Assembly: GCA_049965095.1 (NCBI GenBank)
Contig: JBMFWR010000008.1
Span: forward strand, 1-31,494
Length of the DNA: 31,494 nucleotides
Origin: JAKAWW01 sp049965095
GTDB taxonomy: Archaea; Micrarchaeota; Micrarchaeia; Micrarchaeales; Micrarchaeaceae
Direction: 5' to 3'
Shown: in pieces, positions 15,219-23,709 of the stretch
How the letters are laid out: every line of letters starts with the position of its first letter
How positions within the stretch are numbered: the first letter of the stretch is position 1
The notes under the pieces: generated by a model
Told to the model about the DNA's origin: nothing
The model's input: only the letters and a program-made list of their open reading frames with translations
Database searches by the model: none
Position numbers and translations under genes: made by a program

Positions 15219-15920
15219 ATGATAAAAAAGCTAGTATACATAGGTATTGTGCTAGTAATCTTGGCGTTTGGTATCTTTTACCTTTCTGGCTCGCTTACAA
15301 AAAGTGTTCTGTCAAAAAATATGGAGCTTAGCAACCTCACTATAGCAAACGATTCATACATAGCAATTCCTGTAAGCGTAAGGAGCAACCAATCAAGCGC
15401 TTTCGCAGCGGTAACGTTCGAATCCAATTCCTCCATAAATGCGTACATGCTTAACTCATCAGATTATGCAGAATGGATCAATGAGACAAAATCCAACATG
15501 TCAAAAGGCGGCTTATACTATGCAAAAGCCCTTGACTACAAAAACAATACTGCCTTGTATTTGAACAAGACAGTTGTTAGCACAATACTAAGCAGCAATT
15601 CAAGTGGTATCAATTATCTAGTATTGGACAATACTCTTGGGAGCGCCTCAAGCGGGCACAAGGTGCTGGTCGAGCTTGTGGTCATGCCCTTGCGCTCCTC
15701 TTCGTTGCTGCCATTTGCGGGCATGGATATAGGAGCGGTGATTATCATAATTGCAGGAATAATTGTAATAGCTTATGGAATCTTTAAGAAAAGGCAGCCT
15801 TTAGTATCTGCCGCAGTTGCAAATGCACCGCAGCAAAAAAATGATGCTTACATAGATGAGCTTTACAAGAGCATAGAGAAAAGTAAAAAGCATTCAAAGC
15901 GCAAGAAAACTAGTGATTAA
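15219..15920 (+). CDS. Hypothetical bitopic membrane protein with sequon-rich outside domain
   Basis: This 233-residue protein has an N-terminal hydrophobic helix (about 5-27) and an outside domain (about 30-165) with roughly ten N-x-S/T sequons and no Cys. A second TM helix follows (about 168-189), then a Lys-rich cytoplasmic tail ending KKHSKRKKTSD. No domain is recognised. Its TAA is followed directly by the ATG of the XRE regulator, so the two are surely co-transcribed. A TATA-like run (about 15178-15193) precedes ATG 15219 with a short leader. Confidence 0.75.
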   Translation: MIKKLVYIGIVLVILAFGIFYLSGSLTKSVLSKNMELSNLTIANDSYIAIPVSVRSNQSSAFAAVTFESNSSINAYMLNSSDYAEWINETKSNMSKGGLYYAKALDYKNNTALYLNKTVVSTILSSNSSGINYLVLDNTLGSASSGHKVLVELVVMPLRSSSLLPFAGMDIGAVIIIIAGIIVIAYGIFKKRQPLVSAAVANAPQQKNDAYIDELYKSIEKSKKHSKRKKTSD

Positions 15921-16607
15921 ATGGATGGCCTAAAAGAAAAAATTGCGGGTGAGATTGCATTATCGGAAAGTCCAGGCAGTGCTATGAAGAAATGGCGCGA
16001 ACTTTTCGGCATAACGCAAACTGAGCTTTCAAAGCAGATAAAAATATCAGCGTCTACAATAAGCGATTACGAGAGCAATAGGAGGCTAAGCCCTGGCGTA
16101 GGCGTGATACGCAGGTTCGTTGATGCACTTTTTACCATAGATGAAAAGAGAGGTGGCAGCGTTATAAGCAGCTTCAACAAGCTCAACAATACAGAAGTGC
16201 CCCCGTTCTACCAGATACACGATTTTAGCGCTCCTCTGAGCGGCGTTGATTTCAATAGGATAATTGAAGGCAAGGTAGTTGCAAATCCATCTTATCTTGA
16301 CAACGTAAAGCTCTTTGGCTATACTAGGCTTGACAGCCTGCGCGTAATATTAGAAATGTCTCCTTCTGAGTACCCAAAGCTTTTTGGCTCGACTACAGAG
16401 CGTGCATTCATATTTGAGCATGTATCAACAGGAAGGTCACCTATGGTTGTGATAAGAGTAGCACCAATCAAGCCAAAGCTTGTTGTAATACACAATATAA
16501 GCAGCGTAGACAGGCTTGCAGTTAAGATAGCACAAATAGAGAAGATCCCACTGCTCACCACTAAGTTGCCAGTTGATGAGATATACACAAGGCTTAGCAA
16601 GATATGA
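15921..16607 (+). CDS. XRE-type HTH transcriptional regulator (COG1709-like)
   Basis: Residues about 22-60 form a Cro/cI-type HTH (WRELFGITQTELSKQIKISASTISDYE). A ~150-residue C-terminal domain conserved in archaeal COG1709 regulators follows (KLFGYTRLDSLRVILEMSPSEYPKLFGSTTERAFIFEHVSTG...). The ligand and targets are unknown. The start abuts the stop codon of the membrane-protein gene, suggesting coupled translation. The pairing could mean the regulator answers to, or controls, the membrane protein, but nothing in the sequence proves it. Confidence 0.88.
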   Translation: MDGLKEKIAGEIALSESPGSAMKKWRELFGITQTELSKQIKISASTISDYESNRRLSPGVGVIRRFVDALFTIDEKRGGSVISSFNKLNNTEVPPFYQIHDFSAPLSGVDFNRIIEGKVVANPSYLDNVKLFGYTRLDSLRVILEMSPSEYPKLFGSTTERAFIFEHVSTGRSPMVVIRVAPIKPKLVVIHNISSVDRLAVKIAQIEKIPLLTTKLPVDEIYTRLSKI

Positions 16608-16611
16608 AAGC

Positions 16612-17343
16612 TTAGCCCCATACATCCGCTTTTATTGCGGATTTGTCAATACCAATTCCGGCTGCAACTTCTTTCATTGCATTGACGAAGCCGAGAGGCC
16701 CACACACATATATAGAGCGCTCGCTTACATCAGGCGCATACTTTTTGATCATGTCTGCATTTATATGACCGGTCTCGCCGCTCCAGCCATCGCCATCTTG
16801 CGGTCTTGTAACAGTCACTACAGTCTTAAGCTTGATTTCTTTCTCGATTTCGGCAAGCTCCTGCCTGCGGATTATTTCAGTGGGGAACTTTACGCTGTAT
16901 ATAAGCACAATGTCATTGTCGCTTTTAAGCCCTTTGATCTGCCTCAGCATCGACATGAAAGGTGCTAGCCCAGTACCTCCTGCAAGGAATAATACCTTCT
17001 TGTCTTTTTCTGGTGAAAACCTAAACTGCCCGTATGGTCCTGTTATATAGTAGGTGTCGCCAACTTTGGCAGTATCAAGATGTGAAGTGAACCTGCCGTG
17101 AACCATGCTTATAAAAAATTCAAGATAGCTTTCTGTGGGTGATGAAGCGATGGAGAATGCCCTGCTTATCTTTGCGCCTGTTTTCTCGTCTTTGTACTCT
17201 ACCATCACAAACATTCCAGGATCAAATTTTATACCTATGTTGTCTTCTGGCGCAAACCTGAAAAGATTGACATCGGGGGTTTCCTTGTTTATAAACACTA
17301 TCTTGTAAGGCTTCTCCTTTATCTGTACCTGTATCGGATCCAT
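16612..17343 (-). CDS. Ferredoxin/flavin-NAD(P)H reductase-family oxidoreductase
   Basis: This 243-residue FNR-fold protein has an FAD-binding barrel with RAFSIASSP (about 61-69), ITGPYGQF, then the NAD(P) domain with FLAGGTGLAPFMSMLR (about 117-132) and the C-terminal YVCGPLGFVNAM. It lacks the C-terminal Cys cluster of PyrK, so it should move electrons between NAD(P)H and an unknown carrier without its own Fe-S centre. GGTGA lies 4 nt before ATG 17343. It is the last gene of the dehydrogenase operon; a functional link to that complex is inferred from position. Confidence 0.87.
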   Translation of the reverse strand: MDPIQVQIKEKPYKIVFINKETPDVNLFRFAPEDNIGIKFDPGMFVMVEYKDEKTGAKISRAFSIASSPTESYLEFFISMVHGRFTSHLDTAKVGDTYYITGPYGQFRFSPEKDKKVLFLAGGTGLAPFMSMLRQIKGLKSDNDIVLIYSVKFPTEIIRRQELAEIEKEIKLKTVVTVTRPQDGDGWSGETGHINADMIKKYAPDVSERSIYVCGPLGFVNAMKEVAAGIGIDKSAIKADVWG

Positions 17344-17347
17344 ATAC

Positions 17348-18112
17348 TCACCATTTTAATTTGTCAGAATAATTTATAAATGATTCCAGTTCCTCTGCCA
17401 CTTTTTGGGCGTGGGTGAAATGTGCATCATGTCCTGCACCTTCTATTATGCTTACTCTTGAGCCAGCAATATGTGAAGCTAAAACGCTTGCATATTTTGT
17501 ATCTACCACCTGATCTTTGCTGCCCCATAATATAAGTACGGGCTTTGTTATTTTTGCAAGTTTTGCAGAATCAAGCTGTTCTCCTTTAAAATCGTTTTCG
17601 ACAATGCTTCTGAGCACGTATTCCTTGTTAGAATTCAGCCTAAGCGCCCTTTCCACCATCTCGTTTTTGTAGGTATCTTTGTCTGTTGACTTTAGTATAT
17701 CAGTAAAATACTCGCTTATGCCTGCAGGATCTTCTAGTATTATGTTTTTGGACAGGTTGTAAAGGTACTCAAAATACGCTGCTACCCAGCCACCATAAGA
17801 ATGGCCGAATATCGAAGGATTTTGCACCTTGGCTTTGCCCACAACATCTAGCAGCGATTCGCATTGCACGCTTATTGTATAATCTATTTTTGGAGCGTCA
17901 GAATTGCCATGGCCAAGCAGGTCTATCAAATACACGTCAAAACTGTAATCAATGTATTGCACGAGCTTCTGCCACACCATTGTGTTGGCCCCAAACCCGT
18001 GAAGGAAAAATATGCTTGAGCCTGTGCCCGGATGATGCCTGTAAAAAATGTTTCCATGCCTTGTAGTGAAATAACCCTCCTCAAAATCATCCTTGTAGTC
18101 CATGCGTTTCAC
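17348..18112 (-). CDS. Alpha/beta-fold hydrolase
   Basis: This 254-residue protein has the classic serine-hydrolase layout: oxyanion-region HGFGANTMVW (about 39-47), nucleophile GHSYGG (Ser about 105), acid in LWGSKDQVVD, and base in GAGHDAHF near the C-terminus. The substrate is unknown. GTG 18112 overlaps the TGA of the E3 gene (GTGA), and ATG 18103 is an alternative three codons later. Hydrolases of this fold recur beside acetoin/2-oxoacid dehydrogenase genes, so a role with acyl esters or thioesters is possible. Confidence 0.85.
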   Translation of the reverse strand: MKRMDYKDDFEEGYFTTRHGNIFYRHHPGTGSSIFFLHGFGANTMVWQKLVQYIDYSFDVYLIDLLGHGNSDAPKIDYTISVQCESLLDVVGKAKVQNPSIFGHSYGGWVAAYFEYLYNLSKNIILEDPAGISEYFTDILKSTDKDTYKNEMVERALRLNSNKEYVLRSIVENDFKGEQLDSAKLAKITKPVLILWGSKDQVVDTKYASVLASHIAGSRVSIIEGAGHDAHFTHAQKVAEELESFINYSDKLKW

Positions 18113-19473
18113 TTTCCGTAGAAAAAGTGTATGGGCCTCCCGAGAGCTGCTTCTGCTGCCTCTTGCACAGCTTCGCTATATGTGGGGTGCGGATGTATTG
18201 TGTCTGCAATATCCTCAAGGGTCGCACCCATCTCTATTGCCAAAGCGGCTTCGGCAATCATTGCGTCTGCTTCATCGGATACGATCTCAACGCCTTTTAC
18301 CAAGTTGTTAGAATCGTAAGCAATTTTAACGAAGCCGTTGGTAGTATTCAAGGCTATGCTCCTACCAAGTGCTGTGAGAGGGAACTTTTTGACCATTATT
18401 CCTTCTTTCTCTTCTATATCCCCTGCAATTGCTATTATCGGATCAGAGAATATTACGGCTGGCACAACCATATTTTCATATGCAGAATTCAATCCGCTTG
18501 CTACTTCCCCAGCAATGACACCCTGCCTTATGGCTTTGTGTGCAAGCATTGGCTCCCCTATAACATCGCCAACCGCAAGTATATTCGGATCCGTAGTTCT
18601 AAGCATTTCGTCTACTTTCACAAATCCTTTTTCATTCAAGCTCACTTTGGTATTCTCCAATCCAAGCCCATCTGTATACGGTGTCAAGCCTATGGCAACT
18701 ACTATTATCTCCGCCTCGATTTTCGTATTATCGCTTAATTTTATGTATGTGTCATCGAAACCCTGTGGAGTAACTCCTGTTACTATGTTAATTCCCAGCG
18801 TGCTCATTCTTTTTTTGATTATTGCAACAGCATCTCTGTCAAAATGTGAGAGAACGTCTGACCTTGCAATTATGCTCACTTTTGTCCCTAGCTTTGCGTA
18901 AAGCGTACCTATTTCTACAGCAACATAGCCAGCACCGATTATTGCCATCGATTTTGGTATGTGATCTAGCATCAAGGCTTTTTTGTAGTCTATAATCCTG
19001 TTATCAAAATCAAAACCCTTCAATTTTGTAGGCTCTGAGCCTGTTGCAATTATCGCTTTCTTGTACTTAACGGATGTGCCGTCAGTAAGCTGCAGCGTGT
19101 CATCGCCTATGAAGGTTGCAGTTGCGCGTATTATCTCTATACCATAGGAATCGCAGAGGAACTTGACACCATCTTCAAGCTTTTTGGATACTCCAAGCCT
19201 CCACTCGAGCATCTTTGCTGCGTCTATACTTACATTGCCTGCGTGTATGCCGAAATTATCGGCATGCTGCACATCGTAAAAAAGGTCTGATATTTTTATA
19301 AGCGTTTTTGAAGGTATGCACGCATAGTTTAGGCAGTGCCCGCCAAGCTTTTCCTTTTCTATAAGTACCACATTCTTCTTGAGTTGGGCTGCCCTTATCG
19401 CAGCAACATAGCCGCCAACACCAGCACCTATCACTGCAATATCTGCCTCTTCAGGAGTGAAACCCATTACCAT
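18109..19473 (-). CDS. lpdA: Dihydrolipoamide dehydrogenase (E3)
   Basis: This 454-residue flavoprotein re-oxidises the dihydrolipoyl arm of E2 with NAD+. ADIAVIGAGVGGY is the FAD Rossmann motif. GGHCLNYACIPSK holds the redox disulfide (Cys47/Cys52). SMAIIGAGYVAVEIG is the NAD-binding motif, and HPHPTYSEAVQEA carries the active-site His of the partner subunit. AGGTG sits 5 nt before ATG 19473; Met3 (19467) is an alternative start. Fourth gene of the operon, directly after E2. Confidence 0.95.
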   Translation of the reverse strand: MVMGFTPEEADIAVIGAGVGGYVAAIRAAQLKKNVVLIEKEKLGGHCLNYACIPSKTLIKISDLFYDVQHADNFGIHAGNVSIDAAKMLEWRLGVSKKLEDGVKFLCDSYGIEIIRATATFIGDDTLQLTDGTSVKYKKAIIATGSEPTKLKGFDFDNRIIDYKKALMLDHIPKSMAIIGAGYVAVEIGTLYAKLGTKVSIIARSDVLSHFDRDAVAIIKKRMSTLGINIVTGVTPQGFDDTYIKLSDNTKIEAEIIVVAIGLTPYTDGLGLENTKVSLNEKGFVKVDEMLRTTDPNILAVGDVIGEPMLAHKAIRQGVIAGEVASGLNSAYENMVVPAVIFSDPIIAIAGDIEEKEGIMVKKFPLTALGRSIALNTTNGFVKIAYDSNNLVKGVEIVSDEADAMIAEAALAIEMGATLEDIADTIHPHPTYSEAVQEAAEAALGRPIHFFYGK

Positions 19474-19481
19474 GTCGACAC

Positions 19482-20741
19482 CTACAGCATCTCGAGGAAT
19501 TCCGGATCCTCTATGTAGCTTTTTATTGCATTGCCGAATTTTACTGCTTCTGCGCCGTCCACTACGCGATGATCAAAGCTTATCGAATAAGGCAGCACCT
19601 TTCCTATTACTATATTGCCGTCTTTTACTACAGGCATATCTCTTATTAGGTGTATACCGAGTATCGCAACGTCGGGATAGTTTATCATTGGCACCGAAAG
19701 GAAGCCGCCACCAAGACTGCCGATGTTTGTTATAGAGAACGTGCTATCTTTCATCTCATCTATTGTTATCGTCTGGTTTTTGATCTTGTTTGACAGATCT
19801 TCTATCTCTTTTGCTATCTCTATAATATTCTTCTTGTCGGCATCCTTTATCACAACCACTTTAAGCCCGTCAGGAGCTTCTGCCGCCAGGCCTATGTTGT
19901 AATAATTTTTCCTTATGATTTCAAGCTTTTCGCTGTCGTAGCTTGCATTGAAGTTTGGATTCTCTTTAAGGGCATTTATTGTGGCTTTTATTATGAATGG
20001 CAGGAAAGTGAGCTTTGTATTTTCTTCTTTCATTACCCTGTCCTTTTCTCTTGCAACTATGTTATATAAGCTGGTGGCATCTATCAGGTCCATATGCACT
20101 GCTCTTGGTATTGTCCATGATGCTTCCATGTTTTTTGCGATAGCTTTGCGAGTTTGCGACAACGGCACCCTTTCTATCTGGTCCTTATGCATGGCTTCTA
20201 GTGCTGCGGAAAAGCCCGAAGCCTGCTTTTGCGTCTGCTGCGGGCTTGCTTGCACGTTTTGATTCCCGTAAGCTTTCAGATCGCTTTCAAGAATGCGCCC
20301 TCCTGGCCCGGTGCCTTTCACCTTTGTTATATCTATTCCCAAATCCCTCGCCAGTTTCCTCACCGCAGGTGTTGCTATAACCTCACCAGGATTCTTTTCT
20401 ACGGTTGCCTGAACATTTTGCTGTGCTTGCACCGCTTGTGTGCTCGTCTGTGCAGCAGGGCTTGCCTTGGTGCTTTGTACGCTTGCTGTTACTACTTTGG
20501 ATATTTCATCCTGCGTGCCCACCGCCGCAACAAGATCACCCAGATGCACATCCGTACCTTCTTTTGCCGCAATCTTAACATAGCCGTCAATTGGCGCCGG
20601 TATGCTAACTACAGCTTTATCTGTCTCTATCTGAAATAGCGGCTGGTCTTCTTTGACCTTATCGCCGTCCTTCACAAGCCACTTTACAACGTGACCCTCT
20701 GTAATACCTTCACCAACATCAACAAATCTTATCTCTTTCAT
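19482..20741 (-). CDS. pdhC: Dihydrolipoamide acyltransferase (E2)
   Basis: This 419-residue core subunit has one lipoyl domain (about 1-75, ETDKAVVSIP with lipoyl Lys42), then a long Ala/Gln/Thr/Ser-rich flexible linker. The E1/E3-binding domain follows (ATPAVRKLARDLGIDITKVKGTGPGGRI), then a second Gln-rich linker. The catalytic domain ends in SISFDHRVVDGAEA with the active-site His and Asp. ATG 20741 is chosen because GAGGTG stands 6 nt upstream; a longer frame to 20774 would overlap the E1beta gene. Acyl specificity (pyruvate or branched-chain 2-oxoacid) cannot be read. A lipoyl-attachment enzyme is needed but not in this window. Confidence 0.95.
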   Translation of the reverse strand: MKEIRFVDVGEGITEGHVVKWLVKDGDKVKEDQPLFQIETDKAVVSIPAPIDGYVKIAAKEGTDVHLGDLVAAVGTQDEISKVVTASVQSTKASPAAQTSTQAVQAQQNVQATVEKNPGEVIATPAVRKLARDLGIDITKVKGTGPGGRILESDLKAYGNQNVQASPQQTQKQASGFSAALEAMHKDQIERVPLSQTRKAIAKNMEASWTIPRAVHMDLIDATSLYNIVAREKDRVMKEENTKLTFLPFIIKATINALKENPNFNASYDSEKLEIIRKNYYNIGLAAEAPDGLKVVVIKDADKKNIIEIAKEIEDLSNKIKNQTITIDEMKDSTFSITNIGSLGGGFLSVPMINYPDVAILGIHLIRDMPVVKDGNIVIGKVLPYSISFDHRVVDGAEAVKFGNAIKSYIEDPEFLEML

Positions 20742-20751
20742 GAAATGCACC

Positions 20752-21717
20752 TCAATAAGATAGCAGCTTGTCAACGGCGCTTGCTATCCTGTTTTCGTTT
20801 GGCACGTAGTACTGCTCATAGCCAGGGAATGGATATGGGAAGCTCGGGGCTGCAACACGGATTATAGGGGCAGACAGGTCGAATATCGCTTTGTCTGCTA
20901 TGCGTGCCGCTATCTCTGCACCAACGCCGAAGCTTAGCGGCGCTTCATGAACTATCAATGCCCTGCCTGTTTTCTTGACGCTCTCTATTATCGTATTTTC
21001 GTCAAGCGGATTTATTGTCCTAAGATCTATTATGTCTGCAGAAACCTTCTTCTTTTCAACCACGTTCTTTACTGTTTCAACCATTGTACCGTATGTTATT
21101 ATGCTGAGCTTGTCGCCGCTGCTTACCACAGATGCCTTGCCTATTGGCACTTCGTACATGTCTTCAGGCACGTCCTGCTTGAAAAGCCTGTAAAGCTTCG
21201 TGGGCTCAAGGAATACTACAGGGTCGCTGCCATGCACAGCCCTTATAAGCAGGCCTTTGGCATCATAAGGATTTGAAGGCTCCACTACAATTAATCCACC
21301 AACATGCGAGTAGAATGCTTCTGGGCTTTCGGAATGGTGCTCAAGCGCTTTCACGCCACCTCCAACAGGCGTCCTTACTACCATAGGCACCGTGAACCTG
21401 CCTCTTGATCTGCTCCTGAACCTTGCAGCATGATTTATTAGTTGCTCAAATGCAAGAAACATGAAGCCTGCAAACTGTATCTCTGGTATGGGCTTGAGGC
21501 CGCCAATTGCCATGCCTATTGAGCTGCCAAGGATTACAGATTCCGCAAGAGGCGTATCGACAACCCTTTCAGGGCCGTATTTTTCATACAGCCCATCTGT
21601 AACCCTGAAAACTCCACCGTCTTTTCCGACATCCTCTCCAAGGATCAAAACCTTATCATCTTCCTTCAATAGAAGATCCAAGGCATTATTAATTGCAGAA
21701 ACCATATTCATTTGCAT
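20752..21717 (-). CDS. pdhB: Pyruvate/2-oxoacid dehydrogenase E1 component, beta subunit
   Basis: This 321-residue protein has the transketolase pyrimidine-domain pattern: LILGEDVGKDGGVFRVTDGL near 25-44, PEIQFAGFMFLAFEQLINHAARFR, then the C-terminal domain with DLRTINPLDENTI and VHEAPLSFGVGAEIAA. It pairs with E1alpha to form the thiamine-diphosphate decarboxylase. GAGGTG lies 5 nt before ATG 21717, overlapping the E1alpha stop region, so translation is probably coupled. Two more in-frame ATGs follow within five codons. Confidence 0.95.
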   Translation of the reverse strand: MQMNMVSAINNALDLLLKEDDKVLILGEDVGKDGGVFRVTDGLYEKYGPERVVDTPLAESVILGSSIGMAIGGLKPIPEIQFAGFMFLAFEQLINHAARFRSRSRGRFTVPMVVRTPVGGGVKALEHHSESPEAFYSHVGGLIVVEPSNPYDAKGLLIRAVHGSDPVVFLEPTKLYRLFKQDVPEDMYEVPIGKASVVSSGDKLSIITYGTMVETVKNVVEKKKVSADIIDLRTINPLDENTIIESVKKTGRALIVHEAPLSFGVGAEIAARIADKAIFDLSAPIIRVAAPSFPYPFPGYEQYYVPNENRIASAVDKLLSY

Positions 21718-21726
21718 TTAAACACC

Positions 21727-22797
21727 TCAAACATAGAAATTCGCGCTTTGCGCGTCGTCAAGTTCCTCCTTTAGCACATCTGGTATGTAGCTGTATACAT
21801 ACTCGAACATTGCCTTTGGATCAGGCACGAACTTTTCGGCTTTCTCTACCGCATCGTCTATTTTCCTCTTCTGTTCATCAGCCATTTTGCTTTCAAGGTC
21901 ATCATTCCACAGCCCTTTCAGATTAAGATATTTTCTTACCCTTGCTATGGGATCCTTCTTAAGCCATTGCTCAACTTCATCCTCGCTACGGTATTTTGTT
22001 GGATCGTCTGAAGTAGTGTGCATGCTTTGCCTGTACGTTACGCATTCTATCAATGAAGGTCCTTCCCCTGATTTGGCTATGGCCTCCTTTGTTGCCTTAT
22101 ACACCGCAATTACGTCGTTGCCGTCTACCTGCAGTATGTTTTTAAATCCAGCTGCGAATCCTTTCTGGGCAAGTGTTTCTGCGGCACTTTGCCTGCTTCT
22201 CGGCACAGATATTGCCCACTGGTTGTTCTCTATTATTGTTATTAATGGCAATTTGAATACGCCGCTGAAGTTCAATGCCTCGTAGAATTCCCCTTCGGAT
22301 GTTCCTCCGTCACCTACATATGCTATAACTGCCCTGTTCTCCTTCTGGTATTTGTATGCATAGGCAAGCCCTGCTGCATGGGGCATTTGAGTTCCTACTG
22401 GCACGGCGACTGTTAATCCGTTGACTTTTTCTGGCACCGCATTGCCTTCCTCCAAGCCTCTCCAGTATATGAAGAAAAGGTCTAGCGGAAAGCCTCTCAC
22501 AAGGTAAACTCCGTGCTGCCTGAAGTTTGGGACAAAAAAGTCATCCGGCCTCATCGCCATTGCGCTGCCTATCTGTGTTGCCTCTTCTCCAACAAGCGGC
22601 GCGTATGTTGCAGCCCTTCCTTGGCGCTGAAGGCTTAACACTTTTGCGTCCAAAGCCCTGGCAAAAGACATGTTTTTGTACATTTCTATTATAAATGAAT
22701 CCGTGACTTCGCTCGGGATTGCGCTTTTATCGATGTTCCCATTCTCATCCATCACCTGCAGATAATCTATATGGCCCTCAAACACTTTTTTCAGCAT
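21727..22797 (-). CDS. pdhA: Pyruvate/2-oxoacid dehydrogenase E1 component, alpha subunit
   Basis: This 356-residue protein carries the thiamine-diphosphate motif YVGDGGTSEGEFYEALNFS ... IIENNQWAIS (GDG...NN). HTTSDDPTKYRS is the active-site loop of 2-oxoacid dehydrogenase E1alpha. It leads the operon E1alpha-E1beta-E2-E3-hydrolase-reductase. CCTTTAAATAAT at 22825-22836 is a TATA about 28-40 nt upstream, and GTGATTAA is a weak Shine-Dalgarno site. The two-subunit E1 resembles the bacterial/Thermoplasma aerobic-type complex rather than ferredoxin-dependent pyruvate oxidoreductase. Confidence 0.95.
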   Translation of the reverse strand: MLKKVFEGHIDYLQVMDENGNIDKSAIPSEVTDSFIIEMYKNMSFARALDAKVLSLQRQGRAATYAPLVGEEATQIGSAMAMRPDDFFVPNFRQHGVYLVRGFPLDLFFIYWRGLEEGNAVPEKVNGLTVAVPVGTQMPHAAGLAYAYKYQKENRAVIAYVGDGGTSEGEFYEALNFSGVFKLPLITIIENNQWAISVPRSRQSAAETLAQKGFAAGFKNILQVDGNDVIAVYKATKEAIAKSGEGPSLIECVTYRQSMHTTSDDPTKYRSEDEVEQWLKKDPIARVRKYLNLKGLWNDDLESKMADEQKRKIDDAVEKAEKFVPDPKAMFEYVYSYIPDVLKEELDDAQSANFYV

Positions 22798-22824
22798 TTA
22801 ATCACAATATAACAAAACATGTAT

Positions 22825-22836
22825 ATTATTTAAAGG
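22825..22836 (-). promoter_or_regulatory. TATA box of the 2-oxoacid dehydrogenase operon
   Basis: On the minus strand CCTTTAAATAAT ends 28 nt before ATG 22797, followed by a short leader with GTGATTAA. This is the only clear promoter seen for the six-gene block; inner genes start with aGGTG sites and overlaps. Confidence 0.55.
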
Positions 22837-22894
22837 CTATTCGCAGTTTCCTTACCTATTCTTCCTTTTTGCAATTGGCACCTCTTAGCGCAAG

Positions 22895-22902
22895 CTTTAT
22901 AC
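22895..22902 (+). promoter_or_regulatory. TATA box of the EncFtn-like gene
   Basis: CTTTATAC lies about 32-39 nt before ATG 22934 and predicts a leader of about 10 nt containing GTGATAAA. It is divergent from the dehydrogenase operon promoter. Confidence 0.45.
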
Positions 22903-22933
22903 GCATTAGATTCTAGTTAGTAACAGTGATAAA

Positions 22934-23212
22934 ATGGGATACATGGAAAGCAATGTTGACGAGAAAACAATGGACATAAACCGCGCCAGGCAATCATTGA
23001 TAGAAGAACTTCAGGCACAGATGTGGTACGATGAGAGGGTAAGCGCAACCAAGGACGAAAGCCTTAAGGCAGTATTGGCACATAACCGTGACGACGAGAA
23101 AGAGCATGCGACACTTTTGCTCGAATGGCTCAGAAGGCATGATGCTCCGCTAGACAAAGAACTTAAAGAAATACTTTTCAAGAGCAATGACTTAAAAGAG
23201 CTGTGGGATTAA
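22934..23212 (+). CDS. Encapsulated-ferritin-like protein (EncFtn family, Rru_A0973 type)
   Basis: This 92-residue, all-helical protein has the EncFtn pattern ARQSLIEELQAQMWYDERV...KDESLKAVLAHNRDDEKEHATLLLEWLRRHD, closely parallel to bacterial encapsulated ferritins. Candidate ferroxidase ligands are Glu24/Glu25 in the first helix and Glu55 and His58 in DEKEHA. Known members form ring-like decamers whose iron site lies at a subunit interface, and they need an encapsulin shell to store iron. No encapsulin gene is in this window, and the C-terminus (KSNDLKELWD) shows no clear cargo-loading tag. ATG 22934 is used; Met4 is possible. A role in iron or oxidative-stress handling is inferred from the family. 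Confidence 0.88.
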   Translation: MGYMESNVDEKTMDINRARQSLIEELQAQMWYDERVSATKDESLKAVLAHNRDDEKEHATLLLEWLRRHDAPLDKELKEILFKSNDLKELWD

Positions 23213-23220
23213 TGCGTTGC

Positions 23221-23619
23221 TTAGTTGCTGCGATCCGCCCTAAACACCTTGTATTCCTTTGGCTTCAATTTTGTTAGGATATAGCTGAATGCAGCTTCCG
23301 GGTCTCCCTCGCTGCCGCAGGTGTATATGTCAAGAGTTGCGTAATTGCTTTCTGGCCACGTATGCAGGGCAAGATGACTTTCTTCAAGTATTGCTATTAT
23401 GGACACGCCACCGTCATAGCCGTTCATCGGCGCAAATTTTTTTGCGCTCATCTCGACAATGTGCAAATTGCCTGCTTTCGCCGATTCGTTTACCAACTTT
23501 ACTAGCGCATCCATGTTCGACAAATACCTGCTGTCTATCAAATCCATGTTCGCATATACATGCTTGCCTATTACCTTATAAACCTGTTTCTGCATCGGGA
23601 TTTGGGGGTTTGCATTCAT
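23221..23619 (-). CDS. speD: S-adenosylmethionine decarboxylase proenzyme (SpeD/SpeH type)
   Basis: This 132-residue pyruvoyl enzyme makes decarboxylated AdoMet for spermidine synthesis. EESHLALHTWPESNYATLDIYTCG is the family core; self-cleavage should occur between Glu80 and Ser81, turning Ser81 into the pyruvoyl group. His86 and the Cys of YTCG are the usual processing and catalytic residues. AAAGGTG precedes ATG 23619 and ATTTAAAC further up is a TATA candidate. Convergent with the EncFtn-like gene, 8 nt apart. No aminopropyltransferase is in this window. Confidence 0.95.
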   Translation of the reverse strand: MNANPQIPMQKQVYKVIGKHVYANMDLIDSRYLSNMDALVKLVNESAKAGNLHIVEMSAKKFAPMNGYDGGVSIIAILEESHLALHTWPESNYATLDIYTCGSEGDPEAAFSYILTKLKPKEYKVFRADRSN

Positions 23620-23709
23620 CTCTTCTCTGCACCTTTTTCATTTTTGTCTTTTGTTTAAATGTTGCATATATATGAAGGAAATGCTTTTAATAGTATATTC
23701 TATTTTAGA

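Noticed and set aside
20741..20774. Longer E2 start (MTSCYLIEVHF...)
   Set aside because: It would read through the GAGGTG site and overlap the E1beta stop; ATG 20741 is correctly spaced and begins the lipoyl domain.
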